Origin: BTQM01 sp036985875
Lineage (GTDB): Bacteria; Patescibacteriota; Minisyncoccia; Phycocordibacterales; UBA1539
DNA length: 41,049 nucleotides
Assembly (NCBI GenBank): GCA_036985875.1
Contig: BTQM01000002.1
Span: forward strand, 1-41,049
Reading direction: 5' to 3'
Part shown: positions 15,040-22,272 of the stretch, in pieces
How the letters are laid out: every line of letters begins with the position of its first letter
How positions within the stretch are numbered: position 1 is the first letter of the stretch
The notes under the pieces: model-generated
The model's input: the letters and a program-made list of their open reading frames with translations, nothing else
The model's database searches: none
Told to the model about the DNA's origin: nothing
Position numbers and translations under genes: made by a program

Positions 15040-15903
15040 ATGGTGAAAAACGAGACTTTCATTATAAAAGCGTCGGGAGAAAAAGAGTTGTTTTCTGAAG
15101 AGAAGCTTCGTCGTTCTTTGAGGCGTTCCGGCGCGCCCGCGAATGTGGTTGACGTGGTTATGGATCGTATCAGAGATGAGCTTGCAGACGGGATGACGAC
15201 TTCCAATATATACCGCCGCGCGTTTGACATTCTGAAGAGGAATAAAAAAACCATTGCGATGCGTTACAGCTTGAGGCAGGCGGTGATGCAAATGGGTCCG
15301 ACAGGATTCCCTTTTGAGAAATTAGTGGGGGAGATCCTTAAAAAACAGGGCTATGATGTCAAGGTAGGTGTGGTAATGGCGGGACACTGTGTTTCTCACG
15401 AAATTGACGTACTCGCAAAGAAACAGCGTAAACACATTATCGTTGAAGCAAAATTCCACAATCAACTTGGTATAAAAACAGACCTGAAAGTGGCGCTCTA
15501 TGTGCAAGCTCGGTTTGAAGACATCAGAAAGAAACGTGAAGAAAAATATGTTAAACAAGAGAGGGAACACGAGGCATGGCTTATAACAAATACAAAGCTT
15601 ACTGCAGAAGCGGTGCGGTACAGCAAATGCATGGGAATGAGAGCAATAGGATGGAATTATCCACGCTGGGGAAATCTGCAGGACTTAATCGCAAGTTCAG
15701 ACGTACACCCCCTCACATGCCTTACCACGCTCTCCACGGGGCATAAAAGACAACTTTTTGAGAAAGGGGTAGTGCTTTGCAGAGAGCTTCTTGAAGACAA
15801 AAGCGCACTAAAGACACTCGGCATAACCGATAAAAAAATTAGGGACGTACTGGAGGAGATCAAGCTTATATGCAGAGATGTCATAGGGCTTGATGCCGCA
15901 TGA
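15040..15903 (+). CDS. ATP-cone domain fused to a PD-(D/E)XK (Mrr-like) nuclease domain
   Basis: The 287-aa protein begins with an ATP-cone (about residues 5-90: IKASGEKELFSEEKLRRSLR, then RRAFDILKRNKKTIAMRYSL), the nucleotide-sensing module known from ribonucleotide reductases and NrdR. It continues with a restriction-endonuclease-like fold: a helix with E98, then E121-I-D123 and E136-A-K138 in IIVEAKFHN, the classic metal-binding D...E-x-K arrangement, and ends with a helical region (about 235-287). No methyltransferase or specificity subunit is near, so it is not an obvious restriction system. A nuclease controlled by ATP/dATP level is a reasonable inference. A weak TTGAAA/TAATAC promoter lies just upstream; there is no adjacent Shine-Dalgarno sequence. 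Confidence 0.75.
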   Translation: MVKNETFIIKASGEKELFSEEKLRRSLRRSGAPANVVDVVMDRIRDELADGMTTSNIYRRAFDILKRNKKTIAMRYSLRQAVMQMGPTGFPFEKLVGEILKKQGYDVKVGVVMAGHCVSHEIDVLAKKQRKHIIVEAKFHNQLGIKTDLKVALYVQARFEDIRKKREEKYVKQEREHEAWLITNTKLTAEAVRYSKCMGMRAIGWNYPRWGNLQDLIASSDVHPLTCLTTLSTGHKRQLFEKGVVLCRELLEDKSALKTLGITDKKIRDVLEEIKLICRDVIGLDAA

Positions 15904-16062
15904 TTATTCGTAAGAACAGTCTCTCAACCTCCCAGATACTACAAATCTTGCAGATTTGGCTACGGGACAGGCATTCCATTTTAAAATTACCAGATTCCGC
16001 CATGAAAACAGCTTGACAGACTACTCTAGCGGACGAAAATTTTTGAAACCTATCCTAAAAAC

Positions 16063-17238
16063 ATGCCGACAGAGTTCATTTCTTTTTTCGTTATCCTTCT
16101 CGCGGGACTTTTTTTCTCCGGGATTTTTAACCGTCTTCACCTTCCCTGGGTAGCAGCACTCATCATCGCGGGCATTGCCGTGGGACCGTATGCATTTGAT
16201 ATCTTTGCGCCGAATCCCGCAATAGAATTCATGGGAAACATCGGGCTGGTCTTTCTAATGTTCATGGCGGGGCTTGAAACACGAATTTCAAGCTTTAAAA
16301 AAGATCGGCGCGAAATAGGAATACTTGTTCCATTAAGTGCGGCGATACCGTTTTCGGTGGGTTTTGGTATAGGAATATATTTTGAATACCCTTTTCTCAG
16401 TGCGATTTTTCTGGGAATTATTTTTATATCTTCTTCCATCGCCGTGATCATACCCTCACTGCAAACGAACAATTTATTTGGCAAACGGGTAGGAAAACTT
16501 ATTATGGGTTCCACCATAATTACGGATATTCTCAGCCTCACACTGTTATCCATACTTTTGCAAACAATAGAGCCCGCCACGAAAATCCCACTTCCTTTGT
16601 TCTACTTGCTTCTCTTCGGTTCCCTCATTCTTCTCATGCGTATCATACCCAAGATAGTAAGGTACTTTGAACGTCATAAGGGGCGGGGGAGGCGATTTGA
16701 AAGTGAGCTGCGCCTCATTGTAACAATACTTCTTGGCACAGTAGTGATCTTTGAGCTTCTCGGGCTCCACGCGATCATTGCGGGATTCTTTGCGGGGCTT
16801 GTGTTATCCGAAACCATTACGCACAAGGTCATTAGAGAAAAACTACACACAATCTCTTATGGTATCTTCATTCCCATATTCTTTGTTCTCGTGGGAGTAA
16901 GCACGAATATAGGGATCTTTGCAGAGGTGGGCAATGCGCTTCTCATAACCTTCGTGGTTGTAATTGGCTCCGTCTCGGCGAAATTTATCAGCGGTTTTAT
17001 CGGCGGACGTTTGGACGGATTTTCAAAAGACGAGAGCGCACTTATTGGAGTTGCCACCACGCCACACCTTTCAACAACGCTGGCCGCCATATTCATAGGC
17101 TTCAAACTGGGAATCCTTGATGAGAAGCTTCTCACCGCAATGATCATCTTAAGCATTATAACGACGCTTATCGCACCAACAATTATGGGCAAAATGGCGA
17201 AACGATTAGATAGGAGGGCGGCATCTCCGACCTCGTAA
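16063..17238 (+). CDS. Cation:proton antiporter, CPA2 (KefB/NapA-like) family
   Basis: The 391-aa integral membrane protein has about 12 helices. Family features: RLHLPWVAALIIAGIAVGPY in the second helix, GNIGLVFLMFMAGLE, an unwound central region with GSTIITDILSLTLL holding a membrane-buried Asp, and FFVLVGVSTNIG near the C-terminal half. There is no cytoplasmic TrkA-N domain. Transport of Na+ or K+ against H+ is inferred; the ion cannot be read from the sequence. TATCCT ends 6 nt before the ATG, so it may also be leaderless. Confidence 0.85.
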   Translation: MPTEFISFFVILLAGLFFSGIFNRLHLPWVAALIIAGIAVGPYAFDIFAPNPAIEFMGNIGLVFLMFMAGLETRISSFKKDRREIGILVPLSAAIPFSVGFGIGIYFEYPFLSAIFLGIIFISSSIAVIIPSLQTNNLFGKRVGKLIMGSTIITDILSLTLLSILLQTIEPATKIPLPLFYLLLFGSLILLMRIIPKIVRYFERHKGRGRRFESELRLIVTILLGTVVIFELLGLHAIIAGFFAGLVLSETITHKVIREKLHTISYGIFIPIFFVLVGVSTNIGIFAEVGNALLITFVVVIGSVSAKFISGFIGGRLDGFSKDESALIGVATTPHLSTTLAAIFIGFKLGILDEKLLTAMIILSIITTLIAPTIMGKMAKRLDRRAASPTS

Positions 17239-17312
17239 TAGCTATCTAGAAAGAGCCCGTTGTAAGATCTTGGAGCATCCCCTTGGTCGCTTTGGATTTG
17301 TTCTTGGTCCCG

Positions 17313-17321
17313 TGGTATGAT
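17313..17321 (+). promoter_or_regulatory. Extended -10 box of the mgtC-like gene
   Basis: TGG-TATGAT ends 8 nt before ATG 17330. A possible TTGGAT -35 lies 18 nt upstream (17292-17297). No Shine-Dalgarno sequence is present. Confidence 0.55.
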
Positions 17322-17329
17322 GAAAACAT

Positions 17330-17821
17330 ATGTTGGAACCACTCATTTCTGGAAATGCAGATATCTTCTTGAGGATTGTCGTTGCCATGTTTTTAGGGAT
17401 ATTGATCGGAGCGGAGAGAATGGCGGCGGGCAAAACCGCAGGGATGAGAACACATGCGCTTGTTTCTATGGGATCTGCGCTGTTCGTGATCATCTCCATT
17501 ATTGTGTCAGAGTGGTATATCGGGCGAACGCCTTTTGATCCTTTGCGTGTTACATCCCAGGTCATTGTGGGTATAGGATTTATCGGGGCGGGGCTTATTG
17601 TCTTTACCGGCTCAAGATTAAGTGGGCTTACCACGGCAGCAGGACTCTGGGTTGCTGCGGGCATCGGAGTAGCCGTCGGATATGGGCTTTATGCGATTGC
17701 CGTCTTTGTGGCAATCTTGACGTTGCTTGTTTTCACCGCACTATGGTTCATAGAAAGTAAATTCAAAAAAATATCGCGGGGCTATTCTCGTAATGACGCG
17801 GCGGAAGAAGGCGAGTTGTAA
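17330..17821 (+). CDS. MgtC/SapB family membrane protein
   Basis: The 163-aa protein shows the MgtC/SapB signature: FLRIVVAMFLGILIGAERM, GMRTHALVSMGSALFVIIS, QVIVGIGFIGAGLI, and LTTAAGLWVAAGIGVAVGYG, with four to five transmembrane helices and a short charged tail. The family is linked to Mg2+ homeostasis and to acid or intracellular survival, and MgtC itself modulates ATP synthase. It lacks the C-terminal soluble domain of Salmonella MgtC, so it is closer to SapB. It lies between an antiporter and pyrH. Confidence 0.88.
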   Translation: MLEPLISGNADIFLRIVVAMFLGILIGAERMAAGKTAGMRTHALVSMGSALFVIISIIVSEWYIGRTPFDPLRVTSQVIVGIGFIGAGLIVFTGSRLSGLTTAAGLWVAAGIGVAVGYGLYAIAVFVAILTLLVFTALWFIESKFKKISRGYSRNDAAEEGEL

Positions 17822-17840
17822 ATCGGGATGCAAGAGGCCC

Positions 17841-17973
17841 ATTTTAGGACCTACGCAATCGGATGCAGTTTGAGGCGCACGAACCAAATGAAGTAAGCTG
17901 TACAGAAGCTACAGCGAACGACATTTGGTGAAGTGCAACGAAGAAATACGCCGACTGCGTAGGTCCTAAAAAT
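17841..17973 (+). repeat. 133-nt nested inverted-repeat element directly before pyrH
   Basis: TTTTAGGACCTACGCA (17842-17857) is perfectly complementary to 17956-17971, extended after one mismatch by TCGG/CCGA (17859-17862 with 17951-17954). Inside, GCAC pairs with GTGC (17877-17880 with 17933-17936), ACCAAATG with CATTTGGT (17883-17890 with 17922-17929), and GCTGTA with TACAGC (17897-17902 with 17910-17915). The element ends 3 nt before the pyrH start. It could be a structured RNA leader or a small element with terminal inverted repeats; no target-site duplication is seen. Confidence 0.75.
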
Positions 17974-17976
17974 GTT

Positions 17977-18696
17977 ATGGAAACACCACACAAACGTGCA
18001 ACAACGATCGTAATAAAATTATCCGGAGCGGCACTGTCAGGCGACGGGAACAAGAAATATTCGGAAGTAGTGTTTGATCTCATTGCGGGTCAAATTAAGT
18101 CACTGCAAACGCAGGGTCATCGTGTAGCGCTTATCCTCGGCGGAGGGAATCTCTTTCGCGGCAAAGACCTGTCAGCGGAACTCTCTATTAAAAGATCCAC
18201 GGCCGATTACGTCGGGATGCTCGCCACGGTGCAAAACGCGCTTGTACTGCGCGACTATTTTGAGAGCAAGGGAATTGCCACGCGAGTTTCCTCGTCAATT
18301 CCGATGCCGCAGATATGCGAAAGATACGTGCCGAGACGCACGGTAGAGCACTTGAAGGAGGGGCGGTTGGTCATTTTTGCGGGAGGTCTCGGAGTGCCGT
18401 TTTTCACCACCGATTCCCTTTCCGCAGTGCGCGCCCTTGAGATAGGAGCTGATGTGCTCATCATGGCAAAAGACGGCGTTGATGGCGTGTATTCCGCCGA
18501 TCCTGACAAAGACACATCTGCAGTAAAGATAGACACCATTTCCGCATCGGAGGCGCTCGCGCGCGACCTGAAAGTTGCCGATGCTTCCGCCATTGCCCTT
18601 GCGAGAGATCATAATTTAACCATTAGAGTGGTTTCCATAAAAGATATCTGGCAGGCGCTGGGATCTGATATTGGCTCCACGGTGACCCCCGATTAG
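17977..18696 (+). CDS. pyrH: UMP kinase
   Basis: Phosphorylates UMP to UDP with ATP; an amino-acid-kinase fold hexamer in bacteria. The 239-aa protein has IVIKLSGAALSG, LILGGGNLFRG, a UMP-binding region with DYVGMLATVQNALVL, IFAGGLGVPFFTTDS, AKDGVDGVYSADP, and a C-terminal IKDIWQAL. Length and motif order are typical. It heads a pyrH-alaS-mazG-like cluster (gaps 22 and 1 nt). The start codon lies 3 nt behind a large inverted-repeat element that, if transcribed, would bury the ribosome-binding region. Confidence 0.95.
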   Translation: METPHKRATTIVIKLSGAALSGDGNKKYSEVVFDLIAGQIKSLQTQGHRVALILGGGNLFRGKDLSAELSIKRSTADYVGMLATVQNALVLRDYFESKGIATRVSSSIPMPQICERYVPRRTVEHLKEGRLVIFAGGLGVPFFTTDSLSAVRALEIGADVLIMAKDGVDGVYSADPDKDTSAVKIDTISASEALARDLKVADASAIALARDHNLTIRVVSIKDIWQALGSDIGSTVTPD

Positions 18697-18718
18697 CCAT
18701 TTCTCAATAGCACTCATT

Positions 18719-20599
18719 ATGCGATCGGAAGATATCAGAAAAAGATTTTTAGCGTTTTTTAAAGCACGGGGGCATACGATCATCCCTTCGGCATCTTTGG
18801 TGCCGGAGAACGACCCGTCGGTACTTTTTATCACCGCAGGCATGCAGCCGCTTGTGCCGTATCTTTTGGGACAGAAGCACCCGGGCGGAGCGCGCCTTGT
18901 AGGCGCACAAAAATGTGTAAGAACGCAAGACATTGAAGAAGTGGGGGATAACACGCACGACACATTTTTTGAGATGCTTGGAAACTGGTCGCTGGGGGAC
19001 CCGTCCGCACCTGACGGCGTCGGCGAGGCGGGCTACTTTAAAGAAGAGACTATCAAATGGAGCTATGAATTTTTGACTGACAAAAAAGAGGGGCTTGGGC
19101 TTGATCCCGCGCGGCTTTATATCACCGTATTCGGAGGAGACGAGAACGCTCCTCGCGACGATGAGTCTGTGGAGATATGGAAAAAGGTTGGCATTCCCGA
19201 AGAACGTATCTATTTTCAGGGTGCGGAAGACAACTGGTGGAGTCCGGGGAATAATGGCCCATGCGGACCGGACACGGAGATTTTTTATGACGTGACCAAA
19301 GACGGCTTGGGTGACATGTCCTTTGAAGAGTTTAAGAAAGCAGACGACGAGCAGAAGGTGGTGGAATTATGGAATGACGTGTTCATGGAGTATGAGAAAA
19401 AGGACGGAAAGATCATTGGAAAACTCAAACAAAAGAACGTGGACACCGGCGCGGGGATTGAGCGGCTCGCGATGGTAATGCAGAAAACGAACAATGTTTT
19501 TGACACTGACTTATTTTTGCCATTGATGGAAAAAATATCAGAGCTTTCCACGGGTACTGATGAAAAGGCAAAGCGCATTGTTGCCGACCACATACGCACG
19601 TCCGTGTTCATAATTGCCGACGGAGTAACGCCCTCAAACACCGACAGGGGATACGTCCTCCGAAGGCTTCTCCGCCGAGCGGTGCGTTATGCGGACGGAT
19701 TGGGAATGAAGGAGGGAACACTGCCGCCACTTGTTGATGTTGTTATTGAGAAATACGAAGACGTGTATCCGGGGCTTGAGCAAAAGAAAGAGATAATTAA
19801 AGAAGAGGTTACGCAAGAAGCTTTGAAGTTCAAAAAAACTATCAAAAAGGGCTTAAAAAAATTATATGAATTGGGTACACCCCATTTTTCAAAGAAAGAA
19901 GAAGGGCAACCACCTAAAAGTTTCGAATCAATCGTAAGTCGTGGTAGTGGTAAATTATTGTTCAATATTTTTTCCACATATGGTTTTCCCCTTGAATTGA
20001 GTTTAGAAGAAATTGAAAAAAATAGAGCGCAACTTAAATATCCAACCCTTACTATTGAACAACTAAGTAGGATAAAAGAAGAGTTCAGCGGGGAGATGAA
20101 AAAACACCAAGAACTTTCACGCAGTGGCGCAGAACAAAAATTCAAGGGTGGGCTGGCAGATGCGAGCGAGATGAGTGTGAAGTATCACACGGCAACTCAT
20201 TTACTTCACAAAGCATTGCGTGATGTCTTGGGTGAGAGTGTTGAGCAAAAAGGCAGCAATATCACCACCGAAAGATTGCGATTTGATTTCGCTCACCCGC
20301 AAAAAATGACCGATGAAGAAAAACAGGCGGTGGAAGATCTGGTGAATAAAAAGATGAAAGAAAACCTGCCTGTTAAAATGGAAGAAATGACAGTTGCGGA
20401 AGCGAGGGAGCAAGGCGCTTTGGGCGTATTTGGAGATAAATATGGCGAAAAGGTGAAAGTTTATTCAATTGGTGATTTTAGTAAGGAAATTTGCGGCGGC
20501 CCGCATGTGGAAAATACTTCCGAGCTTGGGCGTTTCAAGATCAAAAAAGAAGAGTCAGTCTCCGCGGGAGTCCGCCGAATAAAAGCAGTTTTAAAATAA
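18719..20599 (+). CDS. alaS: Alanyl-tRNA synthetase, compact form without the C-terminal domain
   Basis: Charges tRNA-Ala. Order: class II catalytic domain (SLVPENDPSVLFITAGMQPL, DTFFEMLGNWSLGD, NNGPCGPDTEIFYD), tRNA-recognition helices (DRGYVLRRLLRRAVRY), a linker with FSTYGFPLELSLEE, and the editing domain with zinc ligands HTATHLLHKAL and CGGPHVENT. It ends at SAGVRRIKAVLK, 626 aa, where the family (about 870 aa) continues into the coiled-coil/DHHA1-type C-terminal domain. That domain is absent, not frameshifted, because mazG-like starts 1 nt after the stop. From about 19,790 to 20,150 the coding sequence is visibly more AT-rich and uses more TTA, AGT and GGT codons than the flanks. Confidence 0.95.
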   Translation: MRSEDIRKRFLAFFKARGHTIIPSASLVPENDPSVLFITAGMQPLVPYLLGQKHPGGARLVGAQKCVRTQDIEEVGDNTHDTFFEMLGNWSLGDPSAPDGVGEAGYFKEETIKWSYEFLTDKKEGLGLDPARLYITVFGGDENAPRDDESVEIWKKVGIPEERIYFQGAEDNWWSPGNNGPCGPDTEIFYDVTKDGLGDMSFEEFKKADDEQKVVELWNDVFMEYEKKDGKIIGKLKQKNVDTGAGIERLAMVMQKTNNVFDTDLFLPLMEKISELSTGTDEKAKRIVADHIRTSVFIIADGVTPSNTDRGYVLRRLLRRAVRYADGLGMKEGTLPPLVDVVIEKYEDVYPGLEQKKEIIKEEVTQEALKFKKTIKKGLKKLYELGTPHFSKKEEGQPPKSFESIVSRGSGKLLFNIFSTYGFPLELSLEEIEKNRAQLKYPTLTIEQLSRIKEEFSGEMKKHQELSRSGAEQKFKGGLADASEMSVKYHTATHLLHKALRDVLGESVEQKGSNITTERLRFDFAHPQKMTDEEKQAVEDLVNKKMKENLPVKMEEMTVAEAREQGALGVFGDKYGEKVKVYSIGDFSKEICGGPHVENTSELGRFKIKKEESVSAGVRRIKAVLK

Positions 20600-20600
20600 T

Positions 20601-20918
20601 ATGGCATTTAAAGACGCACAAAAACAGGTTGACGATTGGGTGGATCAACACAAAATGGGGTATTGGAAGCCCCATGAGATCTTGGCGCGATTAACGGAAG
20701 AGGTCGGGGAGCTGGCGCGGGAGATCAATCATATTTTCGGTCCGAAGAAAAAGAAGGCTGTTGAAGGTCCGAAAAAGATGGTGGACGAACTAGCAGATGT
20801 TTCGTTCACTATTATTTGCCTTGCAAATTCTCAAGGGATAGACCTGGAAGAAGCGTTCAAAAATACGATGGAAAAATGCTACGGGAGGGACAAAAACAGA
20901 TTTGAGAAAAAGAATTAG
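20601..20918 (+). CDS. MazG-like nucleotide pyrophosphohydrolase
   Basis: The 105-aa all-alpha NTP-PPase has the MazG metal-binding pattern: EEVGELAREIN (E-x3-E type motif, residues about 31-41), then ELADVSFTIICLANSQGIDLE with the E-x2-D. Proteins of this size hydrolyse non-canonical or excess nucleoside triphosphates to monophosphates. It starts 1 nt after the alaS stop and is probably coupled to it. Confidence 0.85.
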   Translation: MAFKDAQKQVDDWVDQHKMGYWKPHEILARLTEEVGELAREINHIFGPKKKKAVEGPKKMVDELADVSFTIICLANSQGIDLEEAFKNTMEKCYGRDKNRFEKKN

Positions 20919-20988
20919 AAAGCGAGGAAAGCTCATACGGCAAAGAATTATTGCGATGTTTTTCCACACTCATATCACTGCGGCAACG

Positions 20989-20997
20989 TGATATAAT
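20989..20997 (+). promoter_or_regulatory. Extended -10 box of the actin-fold ATPase gene
   Basis: TGA-TATAAT ends 6 nt before ATG 21004. No -35 or Shine-Dalgarno sequence is evident. The predicted RNA begins at the start codon. Confidence 0.7.
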
Positions 20998-21003
20998 GTA
21001 TGT

Positions 21004-22209
21004 ATGTCATTCCCCATAAAACTCTTCAAATTCGCGCGTTCTAAAAAAGAAAAGAGAGTCGCCATCTTGGACATTGGAAGTTCAAGCGTGGGGGGTGCGA
21101 TCGTATTGCTCAAAGAGGATGGCAAGCCAAATGTAATATACAGCACGCGGAAAGAAATTGCCTTTCAAGATAAATTGGATTTTGAGAGATTTTTTACGTT
21201 GATGCTAAAGACTTTGAAAAGCGTTTTGGTTGAGATGGAAAAAGTTGCCGGTGGACCGCCCAAGAGTTTCTTTTGTCTGCTTTCTTCGCCGTGGTACACA
21301 TCCGCGACAAGAATAGTAAATGTGAGCAAAGACAAGCCGTTCACGGTTACTCCCCAAATCGTTGATATGCTAATAGAGAGCGAGGCGCGCGCCATGAGCA
21401 CCGCCGTGGGCACAAACAAAAAAACAGGGGAAGAGGAGTCCGAAATCATGGACATACAAAATATCCAGATTAAATTAAACGGATACGAGACTAGCAACCC
21501 ATATGATAAAAGTGTGCGAAATATTGAGATAGCTCTTTTTATCAGCATGAGCTCAAAAAGAGTGCTCGACTCCGTAAAGAAGGAAATATTCAAGATTTTC
21601 CACTCCCGCCACGTCAGGTTCAGTTCATTCGCGCTTGTTGCACTTTCCACACTGCGAGATATTTTCACCGATAAAGACGACTTCCTCTTCATGGATGTAA
21701 CGGGAGAGGTTACCGATGTATCGATCATCAGAAACAATGTGCTTATGGAGACGATCTCATTCCCGCTCGGAAAAAATTTCTTGACAAGAGAGGCTATGAA
21801 GGGGCTCTCCGCCACTCCTGAAGAAGCGATGTCAATGCTTACAATGTACCGCGAGGGTACAAGTGCAGCATCCACCGCGAGGAGGCTGGAAAGCATCCTG
21901 TCGGATGCGAGGAAAAAATGGCTTACATTCTTCGCAGATTCTCTGCGGAACCTTTCAAGAGAATTATCCGTGCCCAATACGGTGTTTCTTGCCGCAAGCC
22001 AAGACATCGCTTGGTGGTTTGCGAAATCCATAGAAAAAGGGAAATTTGATCAATCGGTTTTTGCGGGCGACTCACTTAATGTAAAGCTTTTGGACAAAAA
22101 AATTCTTTCAGGATTCTGTGACGTCAATCCTCGCGTGAAAAAAGACCCTTTTATCATGCTAGAGGCAATTTTTAGCAACAAAACGCTTAGAATCGGTCCC
22201 GAAAAATGA
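21004..22209 (+). CDS. Actin-fold ATPase of the FtsA/PilM type
   Basis: The 401-aa protein has a phosphate-1 loop VAILDIGSSSVGGAIV at about residues 19-34 and a phosphate-2-like FLFMDVTGEVTDVSII near 230, with two subdomains as in FtsA or PilM. A long 1C/2B-like middle (SSPWYTSATRIVNVSKDKPF, ARAMSTAVG) is poorly conserved. There is no membrane-targeting helix at the C-terminus as in FtsA, and no HSP70 signatures. It is followed, 63 nt later, by a single-pass membrane protein with a large outer domain, so it may be the cytoplasmic motor or scaffold of a surface assembly. Assignment to FtsA versus PilM is uncertain. Confidence 0.65.
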   Translation: MSFPIKLFKFARSKKEKRVAILDIGSSSVGGAIVLLKEDGKPNVIYSTRKEIAFQDKLDFERFFTLMLKTLKSVLVEMEKVAGGPPKSFFCLLSSPWYTSATRIVNVSKDKPFTVTPQIVDMLIESEARAMSTAVGTNKKTGEEESEIMDIQNIQIKLNGYETSNPYDKSVRNIEIALFISMSSKRVLDSVKKEIFKIFHSRHVRFSSFALVALSTLRDIFTDKDDFLFMDVTGEVTDVSIIRNNVLMETISFPLGKNFLTREAMKGLSATPEEAMSMLTMYREGTSAASTARRLESILSDARKKWLTFFADSLRNLSRELSVPNTVFLAASQDIAWWFAKSIEKGKFDQSVFAGDSLNVKLLDKKILSGFCDVNPRVKKDPFIMLEAIFSNKTLRIGPEK

Positions 22210-22257
22210 CGAGGAGACCTTCCGTAAACAATGAAACGTAGGGCATGTCCCTAAGTA

Positions 22258-22266
22258 TGATATAAT
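22258..22266 (+). promoter_or_regulatory. Extended -10 box of the baseplate-J-like gene
   Basis: TGA-TATAAT ends 6 nt before ATG 22273, the same geometry as in the preceding gene. Despite the shared orientation, each gene of the pair has its own promoter. Confidence 0.7.
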
Positions 22267-22272
22267 AGCCTT

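Noticed and set aside
15040..15903. Type IV restriction system
   Set aside because: The nuclease fold fits Mrr, but the ATP-cone and the lack of any partner or recognition domain make a restriction role unsupported.
17841..17973. Integron attC site
   Set aside because: Size and imperfect pairing would fit, but the GTTRRRY core sites and a neighbouring integrase are missing.
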